From positions 5,634-69,633 of the forward strand of contig UREY01000009.1 of the NCBI GenBank assembly GCA_900546915.1: a stretch of 64,000 nt of DNA. Direction: 5' to 3'. The position numbers and the translations under genes were made by a program. Position 1 is the first letter of the stretch, and each line of letters opens with the position of its first letter. The stretch is from an uncultured Eubacteriales bacterium. GTDB lineage: Bacteria; Bacillota; Clostridia; Oscillospirales; Oscillospiraceae. A model generated the notes under the pieces. That model had not been told where the DNA came from. It worked only from the letters and a program-made list of their open reading frames with translations, and made no database searches. Positions 25,637-34,148 of the stretch are shown in pieces.

Positions 25637-27025
25637 CTATCCAATCAACAATCTTGTTTCCGCATAACGGAACCGGCCTGCAGCCCGATCTCCCATGAGA
25701 AAGCCCAAACTAATCGTCAAAACTCCCACTCGTCCGAAATACATAAAGGCGATCAGCATGATTTTAGAAGGGAGCTGCAAAAACGGCGTCACGTTGGCGG
25801 TAAGTCCCACAGTCCCCAAAGCAGAAGCCGTTTCAAACAGAGAATTTAAAAACGAAACGTTGCTGTCTACCGACAGCACAATGGCCCCCACAAAGCACAA
25901 CAGCACCATGGAAACTGCGATGGACATGGCGTCGCGTACCTGCCAGTCCGATACAGACCGCTTAAACACCTGCACATGGTTCTTTCCCCGCGCACCGGCT
26001 ACCGCAGCCAAAAGAAGAACCGTCGCCGTTACCGTCTTCAGGCCCCCGGCGGTGGAGCCGCTGGAGCCTCCAATGAGCATCAGCATCACAGACACCGCCC
26101 GCGTAGCCTCCCGCATCGCCCCTTGATCGACGGAGGCAAATCCGGCCGTCCGGGTGGTCACGGACTGAAAGGCCCCGGCCAGCAGCTTCTGCGGCACAGT
26201 CATAGACCCCAGGGTATCGGCATTGTCCCATTCCAAAGCGCAAATCACGCCGGTCCCTGCCACAATCAGCACACCGGTGCAAACCAACACCAGCTTTGTG
26301 TACACCGACAAGTGACGGATGCTGTGGGCCCGTATGGCGCGGAACACATCCTCCCAAACAAAAAAGCCCAGGCCTCCGATCACAATCAAAACCATCAGCG
26401 TCAAGCAAACCACCGGGTCCGTCTGAAACGGAATCAGGCTGCCTCCCGGCTGTAAAACTCCAAAAATGTCGAACCCTGCATTACAAAATGCAGAAACGGA
26501 GTGAAAAACGCCCCATTTCAGTGCATTCCAAAGACCATAATCCGGCAGAAACCGAAAAAACAAAATCACCGCGCCCAGGCCCTCCAAGGAGAAGGTTCCA
26601 ATCAGCACGTGCTTTTGCAGCCGGACAACGCCTTCCACATCCTGCAGGCTCATCGCCTGCGCCAACAGCATACGGTGTTTGAGGCCCATCTTCTTGTGAA
26701 GGGAAAAAGCAAAGACGGACGCCAGGGACATAAAGCCCAGTCCGCCGATTTGAATTAGGGACAGAATGACAACCTGTCCAAACCCGCTCCATTGGACAAA
26801 CGTATCCGCCAAAACCAAACCCGTCACACAGGTCGCCGAGGTCGCCGTAAACAATGCGGTCAAAAACCCGCAGGATTCCCCGGAGCGGGAAGCCACAGGC
26901 AGCGTCAGCAGCAGCGCGCCGGTCAAAATAATAACCACAAATGCCAACGCGATAATGCGGGTTGCCGGAAGCCGGTTGGAACGCTCAAAAAAGCGGAGTC
27001 GAAGAAGGCGTCGAATATAGGCCAT
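25637..27025 (-). CDS. ktrB: Ktr/Trk potassium transporter membrane subunit
   Basis: A 462-residue SKT-superfamily protein with four pore motifs. Selectivity-filter-like loops include TSATCVTGL, SVSAFCNAGFDIFG, SVTTRTAGFASV and ASALGTVGLTANV. Many hydrophobic segments; it forms the K+ (or Na+-coupled K+) pathway. A strong TTGGAGG site precedes the ATG. It is first in a ktrB-ktrA-rRNA methylase-dprA-topA string, behind a roughly 200-base structured leader. Confidence 0.93.
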   Translation of the reverse strand: MAYIRRLLRLRFFERSNRLPATRIIALAFVVIILTGALLLTLPVASRSGESCGFLTALFTATSATCVTGLVLADTFVQWSGFGQVVILSLIQIGGLGFMSLASVFAFSLHKKMGLKHRMLLAQAMSLQDVEGVVRLQKHVLIGTFSLEGLGAVILFFRFLPDYGLWNALKWGVFHSVSAFCNAGFDIFGVLQPGGSLIPFQTDPVVCLTLMVLIVIGGLGFFVWEDVFRAIRAHSIRHLSVYTKLVLVCTGVLIVAGTGVICALEWDNADTLGSMTVPQKLLAGAFQSVTTRTAGFASVDQGAMREATRAVSVMLMLIGGSSGSTAGGLKTVTATVLLLAAVAGARGKNHVQVFKRSVSDWQVRDAMSIAVSMVLLCFVGAIVLSVDSNVSFLNSLFETASALGTVGLTANVTPFLQLPSKIMLIAFMYFGRVGVLTISLGFLMGDRAAGRFRYAETRLLIG

Positions 27026-27061
27026 GAAATTTCCTCCAAATGCACGGCAGCCATGTAGCGG

Positions 27062-27222
27062 CTCATATCAGCCTCTCTCCTGGACGGCGCGTGCCAGAAA
27101 GAGCCGACTTTCTGCTTCCGTTCGGAGCACTTCCTACGGCCGCAAGAACGCTCGGAACCGAAAGCACCCGGGAATACCGGCGGCTCTTCCGTCAGGTTGC
27201 AGCAGAAAAGCGGCAACTCTGC
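27062..27222 (-). promoter_or_regulatory. Structured leader of ktrB, candidate c-di-AMP (ydaO/yuaA) riboswitch
   Basis: The leader between promoter and ktrB can fold strongly; for example GCAGAAAG and CTTTCTGGC (about 27088-27112) make a clean hairpin. Short blocks in order resemble the ydaO/yuaA motif: GTTGCCG near the 5' end, ACGGAAGAGCCG, GGGTGCTTTC, GTAGGAAG, and GCACGCGCCGTC...GAGAGGC near the 3' end. The closing stem is weak (only about three good pairs seen). yuaA is ktrA, and c-di-AMP switches often precede Ktr genes, so context supports it. A covariance-model search would decide. Confidence 0.45.
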
Positions 27223-27225
27223 GTA

Positions 27226-27254
27226 ATCTTACCATAGGCACACAAAAAATGCAA
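27226..27254 (-). promoter_or_regulatory. ktrB promoter
   Basis: On the minus strand TTGCAT (27249-27254), 17 bases, TAAGAT (27226-27231). Transcription would begin near 27219, exactly at the 5' end of the structured leader. Confidence 0.65.
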
Positions 27255-27481
27255 GTCCTCCATTTGCCCAGGGAAAAGATATATTTAGATGGGTTTCCCT
27301 CCCTTTTCAAATGCACAAAAACCACATTTTTATTCCTGCTTTCAAAACCTCCCCCACAGATTCCCTGTTCCGTCTTTCCACAAAATATGCCTACCCATTT
27401 CAGTTGGGGATTGCTTGTCCGCCCGTTTGCTGCTACAATACCCTCAGTCTATTGCAACAGCTACGCACACATGTTCCATAT

Positions 27482-27518
27482 AATCTTAGCCAAATCTTAA
27501 CCGCAGGTCTGGTATAAT
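27482..27518 (+). promoter_or_regulatory. kdpD-like promoter: extended -10 with AATCTTA direct repeats
   Basis: TG-G-TATAAT (27510-27518) is an extended -10 element with no recognisable -35 box. Instead, AATCTTA occurs at 27482-27488 and 27493-27499, exactly 11 bases apart, covering the -35 region. Helically phased direct repeats are the usual target of OmpR/PhoB-family regulators, and one (KdpE-like) is encoded in this operon. Confidence 0.6.
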
Positions 27519-27534
27519 GCTCGACGGGGGCGCT

Positions 27535-28602
27535 ATGATGTCGAAATACCGCACACAAATCAGAGACGCAGCGCTTATGACGCTGATCCTCTCCGTTTCG
27601 TTCCTCTCCATCGTCTTGATGCAAAAATTCTATGCCATGCAAACCCTTGCTCCCATGATTTTCTTACTGTCTGTGTTTTTAATTTCATTAAAAACACAGG
27701 GGTATTTCTGGGGCATTCTGGCATCCCTTTTGAGCGTTTTGGCTGTGAATTTTGCCTTTACTTTTCCTTTCTTCCAGTTTGATTTTTTTATTCCGGAAAA
27801 CCTGTTTTCCGCACTGGTCACGCTCTGTATCGCCATTATGACCAGTACATTAACCACCAGGATCAAGCAGGAGGAGCGCATGCGGGCGGAGAGCGAGCGA
27901 GAGAAGGTCCGGGCCAATTTGCTTCGGGCAATCTCCCATGATCTGCGGACACCCCTGACCTCCATTTACGGTTCCTGCTCGGCCATCATGGAAAACTACG
28001 ACCGGCTGAAAAAAGAGCAAACCTGGAAGCTGCTGGGAGAAATGAAGGAAGACGCGGAATGGCTGATTCGGATGGTGGAAAATCTGTTATCCGTCACCCG
28101 CTTGGACGGCAACGCCGCTTCCGTCGTAAAAAGGCCCATTGTTTTGGAGGAGCTCATTGACGCCGTTCTGGTAAAATTTAAAAAACGGTATCCCAATCAG
28201 CCTGTCCAGGTCCAAATTCCGGATCAGTTTGTCAGCATTCCAATGGACGCTATGCTGATTGAACAGGTTTTAATCAACATTCTGGAAAACGCGGTTTTCC
28301 ACGCGGGAAACATCTCCCTTCTTTCTCTCCGCGTTTTCTTGTCCGGCCCACGGGCCGTTTTTGAAATCTCCGACGACGGATGCGGCATCCCCAGAGACCG
28401 GCTCAATACCTTGTTCTCAGGTTATAGTGGGAAGGGCCCTGCTCCCGCAGACGGAAATAAGCACGGCATGGGAATCGGCCTTTCCGTCTGTGCCACCATC
28501 ATTCGGGCCCACGGTGGAGACATGCAAGCGGAAAGCCGGGCAGGCAAAGGAACGGTCATGCGCTTTTCCCTGGAGACGGAGGATGTGGAACATGAGCAAT
28601 AA
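27535..28602 (+). CDS. KdpD-like sensor histidine kinase lacking the N-terminal KdpD/USP domains
   Basis: A 355-residue membrane kinase. Four transmembrane segments (about 12-105) form a DUF4118-type KdpD membrane domain, e.g. FFIPENLFSALVTLCIAIMT. The H box is ANLLRAISHDLRTPLTSIYG, the N box LINILENAVFHAG, and the G boxes DDGCGIPRDR and HGMGIGLSVC. The large cytoplasmic K+/UspA-like domain of full KdpD is absent. The start is the first of two adjacent ATGs at 27535, with GGGGG five bases upstream. It overlaps the kdpE-like gene by 11 bases. Confidence 0.9.
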   Translation: MMSKYRTQIRDAALMTLILSVSFLSIVLMQKFYAMQTLAPMIFLLSVFLISLKTQGYFWGILASLLSVLAVNFAFTFPFFQFDFFIPENLFSALVTLCIAIMTSTLTTRIKQEERMRAESEREKVRANLLRAISHDLRTPLTSIYGSCSAIMENYDRLKKEQTWKLLGEMKEDAEWLIRMVENLLSVTRLDGNAASVVKRPIVLEELIDAVLVKFKKRYPNQPVQVQIPDQFVSIPMDAMLIEQVLINILENAVFHAGNISLLSLRVFLSGPRAVFEISDDGCGIPRDRLNTLFSGYSGKGPAPADGNKHGMGIGLSVCATIIRAHGGDMQAESRAGKGTVMRFSLETEDVEHEQ

Positions 28603-29302
28603 CAAATACAAGATCATGGTGATGGAGGACGAGTCAAACATCCGCAGTTTTATGGAAACAATTCTGGAAACGAACGGCTACCAGGTCCTTACTGCCGGAA
28701 CCTGCAGCCAGGGAATCTGCATGTTCTCCTCCCATGCGCCGGATCTGGTCATTTTAGACTTGGGACTTCCTGATATGGACGGCCTGGAGTTCATTCGGGC
28801 AATCCGGAAAACATCCGTCGTTCCAATTGTGGTGGTCTCCGCCCGAACCACCGAACAAGACAAAATCTTCGCCCTGGATTTGGGCGCCAACGATTACATC
28901 ACCAAGCCCTTTGGAACCGGAGAACTGCTGGCCCGGGTTCGCGCCGCTTTGAGAAATAGCCGCCACAGCGCAGCAATGGGCGCCGTACCGGGAGGAACAT
29001 TTTCCGCCGGCGGTCTGACGATCGACTACGACCGCAGGCAGGTTTGGATTTGCGGTCGGGAAATCAAACTGACGCAGACAGAATATAACATTGTGGCCCT
29101 GCTTTCGGAACATGCCGGCAAGGTCGTGACATACGCCGCCCTTGCCAAGGCCATATGGGGCGGCGCCGACCACGGCAGTACCAAAAAGCTCCAGGTGAAC
29201 ATGGCCAATATTCGCAAAAAATTCGGCAGCCGGCCGGGAGAACATTCGTACATTATCAATGAACTCGGCGTGGGATACCGAATGCTCGACGGCGCGGATT
29301 AA
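28592..29302 (+). CDS. KdpE-like response regulator (OmpR/PhoB family)
   Basis: A 236-residue two-domain regulator. The receiver has the acidic pair MEDE, phospho-acceptor Asp in DLVILDLGLPDMDG, a conserved VVVSARTTEQDK and Lys in NDYITKPFGTGEL. The C-terminal winged helix includes KLTQTEYNIVALLSEHAGKV and VNMANIRKKFG. A GGAGG site lies inside the end of the kinase gene. It probably activates its own operon through the AATCTTA repeats and controls K+ uptake. Confidence 0.92.
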   Translation: MSNNKYKIMVMEDESNIRSFMETILETNGYQVLTAGTCSQGICMFSSHAPDLVILDLGLPDMDGLEFIRAIRKTSVVPIVVVSARTTEQDKIFALDLGANDYITKPFGTGELLARVRAALRNSRHSAAMGAVPGGTFSAGGLTIDYDRRQVWICGREIKLTQTEYNIVALLSEHAGKVVTYAALAKAIWGGADHGSTKKLQVNMANIRKKFGSRPGEHSYIINELGVGYRMLDGAD

Positions 29303-29338
29303 CCGGCCGCATGATTTTATCACAAATGGGGAATGGAT

Positions 29339-30637
29339 ATGATAAAGCTGATCAAAAAGCAATCTCCCGGACGAATTATTGCGTTCGGGTTTGCCGCAGT
29401 CATTTTAATTGGCTCCGGACTTCTGATGCTGCCGTGCAGCATTCAGGAAGGCGTTACGGTTCGGTATATCGACGCGTTATATACCTCCACCAGCGCCGTG
29501 TGCGTGACCGGGCTAATTGCCGTAGATGCCGGAGACACCTTTACGCCGTTAGGCCAGTTCTTTCTCATGGCTCTCATTCAAATCGGCGGCCTTGGGGTAA
29601 CCGCCGTCGGCGCAGGCGTCATCCTGGCAATGGGTAAAAAGGTAAACATGAAGGGTCGAAATCTCATCCGGGAGGCCATGAATCTGGACTCCGGGAAGGG
29701 CTTGGTTCGTTTTGTCAAGAGCATTTTCTTCATGACGCTGATTTTCGAGTTGGCCGGAGCCATCCTCAGTTTCTTTGTATTCGTCCAGGACTATCCACCC
29801 CTTCGCGCAGCCGGAATCAGCATCTTCCACTCGGTGGCCGCCTTCAATAACTCCGGATTCGACATTTTGGGGAATTTTCAAAATTTGATTCCGTATCAAA
29901 ACAACATCCTCCTCAATCTGGTCACATGCGGTCTGATTTTTTGGGGCGGAATCGGCTTCCTGGTCATCCAAGAGATGTGGAGCAAGCGCTTTCACTGGCG
30001 CAAGTTTTCCATGCACACCAAAATCGTCGTGACCGTCAGCCTCGCTTTAATCATCTCCGGCACGGTCCTTTTAAAGCTCAGTGAAGACATCTCTTGGCTG
30101 GGCGCCTTTTTCCACAGCGTCTCCGCCAGAACCGCCGGATTCTCCACCTACTCCCTGGGGACGTTTTCCAATGCCGGCCTGCTGGTCTTGATCATTTTGA
30201 TGTTCATCGGCGCCTCTCCCGGATCAACCGGCGGCGGTATCAAAACCAGTACGTTTTTTGTTCTCCTGCAGGGGATTAAATCCGCAGCAACGAACAAATC
30301 GGAAAAGGCCTTTCACTATGCAATTCCCGCCGTCGCGTTTCGTAAGGCGGCTGTCATTACTTTGATTGCCGTCGGCGTCGTCCTGTCCGGCACGTATCTA
30401 ATGGTTGCCATGGAGCCCAACGTGTCTCTTATGGACGCATTATTTGAAATCACCAGCGCCTTTGGTACAGTCGGCTTGTCCACCGGAATCACGCCGGCAT
30501 TGTGCGACGGCAGCAAGTTACTTTCTATTTTGATCATGTACATCGGCAGGCTGGGTCCGTTGACCATTGCGTCGCTCTGGTACTTCACCAAGGGCGAGCG
30601 GGTCAGCTATCCGGAAGGAAATATTGCCATCGGATAA
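29339..30637 (+). CDS. ktrB: Second Ktr/Trk potassium transporter membrane subunit
   Basis: A 432-residue SKT-family transporter with pore loops TSTSAVCVTGL, SVAAFNNSGFDILG, SVSARTAGFSTY and TSAFGTVGLSTGI. The ATG at 29339 is preferred over one two codons upstream because GGGG lies seven bases before it. It follows the KdpD/KdpE-like genes and precedes its own ktrA, so this operon couples a K+-type sensor to a channel-like transporter rather than to the KdpFABC pump. Confidence 0.93.
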   Translation: MIKLIKKQSPGRIIAFGFAAVILIGSGLLMLPCSIQEGVTVRYIDALYTSTSAVCVTGLIAVDAGDTFTPLGQFFLMALIQIGGLGVTAVGAGVILAMGKKVNMKGRNLIREAMNLDSGKGLVRFVKSIFFMTLIFELAGAILSFFVFVQDYPPLRAAGISIFHSVAAFNNSGFDILGNFQNLIPYQNNILLNLVTCGLIFWGGIGFLVIQEMWSKRFHWRKFSMHTKIVVTVSLALIISGTVLLKLSEDISWLGAFFHSVSARTAGFSTYSLGTFSNAGLLVLIILMFIGASPGSTGGGIKTSTFFVLLQGIKSAATNKSEKAFHYAIPAVAFRKAAVITLIAVGVVLSGTYLMVAMEPNVSLMDALFEITSAFGTVGLSTGITPALCDGSKLLSILIMYIGRLGPLTIASLWYFTKGERVSYPEGNIAIG

Positions 30638-30654
30638 TTTCAGGAGGACAAACT

Positions 30655-31338
30655 ATGTTTAACAAGCCAAAGAAAGAAACCACCACCTACGGAATCATCG
30701 GTCTCGGAAGATTTGGATACGCCCTGGCGGAGGAGCTTGCATCCTCCGGCGCCGAGCTTCTCGTCCTGGAGCGGGACGAGGAAAAGGTCCGGGAAATCAG
30801 GGAAATTACCGAAAATGCCCTGGTGGTAAAAAACCTGGACAGGAAGTCGCTCCAAGAGTCCGGAATCCAGAATTGTGACGTCGCTGTTGTATGCATCGGC
30901 GAGCAAATGGACATCTCCATTTTAACGACGCTGAATTTGGTCCGTCTCGGGATTCCAAAGGTCCTCGCCAAGGCCACCAGCATAGAACACGGTGAAATAC
31001 TGGAAAAGCTCGGAGCCGAGGTGGTATATCCCGAGCGGGATATGGCAATCCGGGTTGCGCACCGTCTGGAGACCTCAAAGGCCCTCGACTACATACAGTT
31101 AAGCGAACGCCTGAACATATCTAAATTAATTGCACCCAATAAAATAGTCGGCAAAACAGTTTTGGCCGTCAACCTTCGGAAATTTTTCGGTTTAAATATC
31201 ATTGCCATTGAAAGCAACGGCACCTTGATTGAAAACATTAAGCCGGACTATGTCTTCCGGGAGGGGGATATTTTGTTCGTTGCCGGCGGAAAGGACGGAC
31301 TCCGGCGCTTTCTGGAGTGGGTCGGAAACGCTTCATGA
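30655..31338 (+). CDS. ktrA: Second KtrA/TrkA potassium uptake regulatory protein
   Basis: A 227-residue RCK protein. The Rossmann motif is GIIGLGRFGYALAEELA and the C-terminal RCK_C domain begins near YIQLSERLNISKLIAPNKIV. It differs in detail from the copy at 24978-25625, so the pair is not a recent duplication. AGGAGG precedes the ATG. The stop overlaps the next gene (ATGA). Confidence 0.93.
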   Translation: MFNKPKKETTTYGIIGLGRFGYALAEELASSGAELLVLERDEEKVREIREITENALVVKNLDRKSLQESGIQNCDVAVVCIGEQMDISILTTLNLVRLGIPKVLAKATSIEHGEILEKLGAEVVYPERDMAIRVAHRLETSKALDYIQLSERLNISKLIAPNKIVGKTVLAVNLRKFFGLNIIAIESNGTLIENIKPDYVFREGDILFVAGGKDGLRRFLEWVGNAS

Positions 31339-32180
31339 ACAAAAGAACATTTTCAAAACGCCATATTGCGGAAAATATCCTTCTGGCCCTCAAAGGCGCC
31401 TTGGTGGGCTTCGGCGCCATTATGCCCGGAATCAGCGGCGGCACGCTTTGCGTGGCCTTTGGTATGTACCAGCCTCTGATTGAAGTATTTTCCCACCCCA
31501 GGCAAGCCCTGCAAAAGCATTGGCTTTCCCTCTGCGTCTTTCTATTCGGCGCCGGTATCGGCTTCATCGGCCTGTCGGGCCTCGCCGGATGGCTGCTGGA
31601 GCAAAACAGCCAGGCAGTCACCTGCGCCTTCATCGGACTTATTGTCGGCACCATTCCGGAGCTTTGGCGGGATGCGGGACAGAAAGGGAGGCGTCCTTCC
31701 GCGTATTTCGCTATGGTGGCCGGTTTTACCCTCATGCTGAGCCTTTTGCTGCTCTTCCGGCAGATCGACGCCGTTTCTCTTCGTCCGGATTTCTGGGGCT
31801 TCCTGTTTTGCGGCGTGATGTGGGGCGTCAGCTTCATTGTTCCGGGACTGAGCTCTTCCACCCTGCTCCTGTTTTTCGGATTGTATCAACCCATGCTCGA
31901 CGGAATCTCCCGCCTGTCCCCGGGCGTTCTGCTGCCTCTGGCGGTCGGCGCCGGTCTGTGCCTTTTAATCCTGTCGCGCGGCGTTCATGCGGCATACCGC
32001 AAGTGGTATGCCGGAATCTCCCACGCCATGATCGGCATTGTCGTCGCAACTGCAATCATGATTTTACCGGCGCACAGCGGGAGCGCTGCAAAAATCGCCC
32101 TCAATTGGGTCTGCTTGGCAGCCGGCGCCGTCGTCTCCTATGCCGCAGGCCGGGCCTGTCTAAAGCTTTCACAGCGGTAA
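31335..32180 (+). CDS. DUF368 membrane protein (polyprenyl-phosphate translocase family)
   Basis: A 281-residue polytopic protein with the DUF368 signatures LVGFGAIMPGISGGTLCVAF and GVSFIVPGLSSSTLLLFFGL (two related PG-x-S-x-x-T repeats). Members of DUF368 have been reported to recycle undecaprenyl phosphate across the membrane. The ATG overlaps the ktrA stop; an in-frame GTG six codons upstream is the alternative. Location at the end of a K+ operon suggests co-expression during envelope or ionic stress, an inference only. Confidence 0.88.
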   Translation: MNKRTFSKRHIAENILLALKGALVGFGAIMPGISGGTLCVAFGMYQPLIEVFSHPRQALQKHWLSLCVFLFGAGIGFIGLSGLAGWLLEQNSQAVTCAFIGLIVGTIPELWRDAGQKGRRPSAYFAMVAGFTLMLSLLLLFRQIDAVSLRPDFWGFLFCGVMWGVSFIVPGLSSSTLLLFFGLYQPMLDGISRLSPGVLLPLAVGAGLCLLILSRGVHAAYRKWYAGISHAMIGIVVATAIMILPAHSGSAAKIALNWVCLAAGAVVSYAAGRACLKLSQR

Positions 32181-32211
32181 CGGGAACACACCTACCCAGT
32201 AACAAAAAACT

Positions 32212-32248
32212 GTGGGGAGGGGCAAAGCAGCCCCTTCCCACTTTTTTT
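32212..32248 (+). terminator. Rho-independent terminator of the kdp-ktr operon
   Basis: GTGGGGAGGGG pairs with CCCCTTCCCAC, followed by TTTTTTT. Confidence 0.95.
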
Positions 32249-32263
32249 ATCCCGGTATCAGTC

Positions 32264-32824
32264 CTATTGCATTTCTTTTTTCCTCTCCTGGCCGTTTCCA
32301 TCGCCTGCCGCTAAAGTATACTGGCGTGAAAGCTGCTGCCAGGTATGTTTATCTACCTCTCCGGTCACCGGGATCGCGCTGAGCGTTTGAAAGCGGCGGA
32401 CCGCCGTCACTGTAGACGCATCCATAGTTCCATTAATCGGAACCGGTGGAATCCCACGATATACCGAGCCCAAAACGCGCAACACAACCTGGACCAAATG
32501 GACATGGTAATTGCTCTCACCCGGCTTCAGGGTTTGGTATGGGTTCAAAATGGGCTGCATTCCCTCGGCAGGCGACTGGAGCACCAGATCGTGCCGGTAG
32601 ACTTCTACCAGACGCTCCCAGGTGACTTGATTCATCACCCCGGTGGCCGGCAGGCCGTAGTACCGCTGAAACGCCGTCACTGCCGCCATGGTGTTCCGGC
32701 CGAAGATGCCGTCCGGCACAACGGGAATCAGACGATCGTTGCCTTCCGCCACAACCCGGAGCATAATTTGCATGCTTTCAACCGGGCGGCCGACTAAATT
32801 GCTTGGCTCTGTATGAATCTTCAT
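32264..32824 (-). CDS. Protein with two peptidoglycan-binding domains
   Basis: A 186-residue protein with two PG_binding_1 units, at about 12-72 (DGIFGRNTMAAVTAFQRYYG) and about 100-172 (NGTMDASTVTAVRRFQTLSA). No signal peptide, catalytic domain or membrane segment is visible. It overlaps the SpoIID-like gene by four bases, so both are made together. Possibly a spore-coat or cortex-associated protein made inside the mother cell, which would not need a signal peptide. Confidence 0.85.
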   Translation of the reverse strand: MKIHTEPSNLVGRPVESMQIMLRVVAEGNDRLIPVVPDGIFGRNTMAAVTAFQRYYGLPATGVMNQVTWERLVEVYRHDLVLQSPAEGMQPILNPYQTLKPGESNYHVHLVQVVLRVLGSVYRGIPPVPINGTMDASTVTAVRRFQTLSAIPVTGEVDKHTWQQLSRQYTLAAGDGNGQERKKEMQ

Positions 32825-34137
32825 TGGATTGCCTCCCCTCGCCCTCTATCCTGACTGCCCATACTCAACTCCGTTCCCGGAAATTGCGTGATGGTCGTTG
32901 TCTGAGAGTACCGGTGTTCCGGACCGGCTGGGACCGTGTTCCGGCCTGTACCGGAGCGGGTGTTCCCGTTGCGGTACAGGCTTCTGGCGTTAGCCGGCGC
33001 AAAAGCAGTCTGCACCGCATTCCCAGACTCTACTGAATATGGGAACAATTCCTGATTGCGGAAAATATTATTGTTCACACTGCTGAGTTGACTCTCCAGC
33101 AGGAGCCAGGTCTGTTCGTCTACTGCACCGGTTTGAGGAAGGCCAAAAAACCGTTGCGCCGCCAAGACCGCCGCCCGGGTAGCCGGTCCGTAAATGCCGT
33201 CTACGGCCACAGGCGGAATGGAGGGATTTACGCTGGAATTGACCTGGAGCATGTACTGCAGCTGCCGCACCCGCTCTCCTACGCTCCCTTGCTGCAGCGC
33301 GCCGCCGTAATTCCAGGAAATATTGTAAAACTGCTGTCCTTGCGAACGCAGCTCCGACAGCGCGTTGACGCCCACATAGAGCCGCACCAGAGCGTACCAG
33401 GTCGCGCGTCCCACAATGCCGTCGGGAGTCAGTCCGAAGATTTGCTGGAACCTCCGCACCGAGTTCTCTGTTTGGGAGCCGAAGATTCCGTCCACCGGCG
33501 AGATCTTCGGAATCGCCGGATAATTCTGTGAGATCCGGTTTAAGGATGTCTGAATGACCAACACGTTGGGGCCGGTGCTGCCCCGCCGAATCGGAGTCCC
33601 GGGATAAGACTGAACCAACCCCTGAATGGGAGCGTTGGCGACAATTTCAATGTTTTCCCCGTAATATGTCCGCAAAATTTGCACAGAATTATAGCCTTGC
33701 ACGGCCAAATTTTGCGAGCCCCATTGGCTGAGTCCCTCACAGGTCACGGTAGTACCATTGCAAAATTTGGCCGCCAGGGGTTCTACAAAACTTTGGCGGC
33801 GAATGTAGCTGTTAAACAAATCGTCCACAATGGCGTCAATATTTTCAAAGGTATTGCGCCCGTTTACAAAGGCCTGGTCGTAGGCTGTGGAATTGGTGAT
33901 ATCAAAGCTATAGCCCCGGCTGCGGTAGTATTCGGTATAAACTCGGTTTAGGGCAAAAGAGACAATGGCCAAAATGTTGGCGCGCAGGGCGCTCTCATCC
34001 CAGGTGGGGTAAATCTCAGAAGACGCCACGTTTTTGACATAGTCTGTAAAAGGCAGCGTCACATTGGCCGCATCCGCATTGGGCGGGCCTAAATGAACCG
34101 TAATCTGTTCCGGCACATACGGTATCACAGCAGGCAT
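32821..34137 (-). CDS. SpoIID-like protein with two peptidoglycan-binding domains
   Basis: A 438-residue protein. Residues about 25-160 resemble the SpoIID/LytB domain (YVKNVASSEIYPTWDESALR, LSQWGSQNLAVQGYNSVQIL, LRTYYGENIEIV). Two PG_binding_1 units follow (DGIFGSQTENSVRRFQQIFG and DGIYGPATRAAVLAAQRFFG). The last 100 residues are low-complexity and rich in Asn, Arg and Thr. No signal peptide is seen, unlike real SpoIID. Related proteins are annotated as spore cortex-lytic or PG-binding; catalytic activity is uncertain. Confidence 0.8.
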   Translation of the reverse strand: MPAVIPYVPEQITVHLGPPNADAANVTLPFTDYVKNVASSEIYPTWDESALRANILAIVSFALNRVYTEYYRSRGYSFDITNSTAYDQAFVNGRNTFENIDAIVDDLFNSYIRRQSFVEPLAAKFCNGTTVTCEGLSQWGSQNLAVQGYNSVQILRTYYGENIEIVANAPIQGLVQSYPGTPIRRGSTGPNVLVIQTSLNRISQNYPAIPKISPVDGIFGSQTENSVRRFQQIFGLTPDGIVGRATWYALVRLYVGVNALSELRSQGQQFYNISWNYGGALQQGSVGERVRQLQYMLQVNSSVNPSIPPVAVDGIYGPATRAAVLAAQRFFGLPQTGAVDEQTWLLLESQLSSVNNNIFRNQELFPYSVESGNAVQTAFAPANARSLYRNGNTRSGTGRNTVPAGPEHRYSQTTTITQFPGTELSMGSQDRGRGEAIQ

Positions 34138-34148
34138 GGCAGCACCTC

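Noticed and set aside
24978..31338. Recent duplication of ktrAB
   Set aside because: The two KtrA and KtrB pairs differ in N-termini, lengths and pore-flanking residues, so they are old paralogues rather than a fresh repeat.
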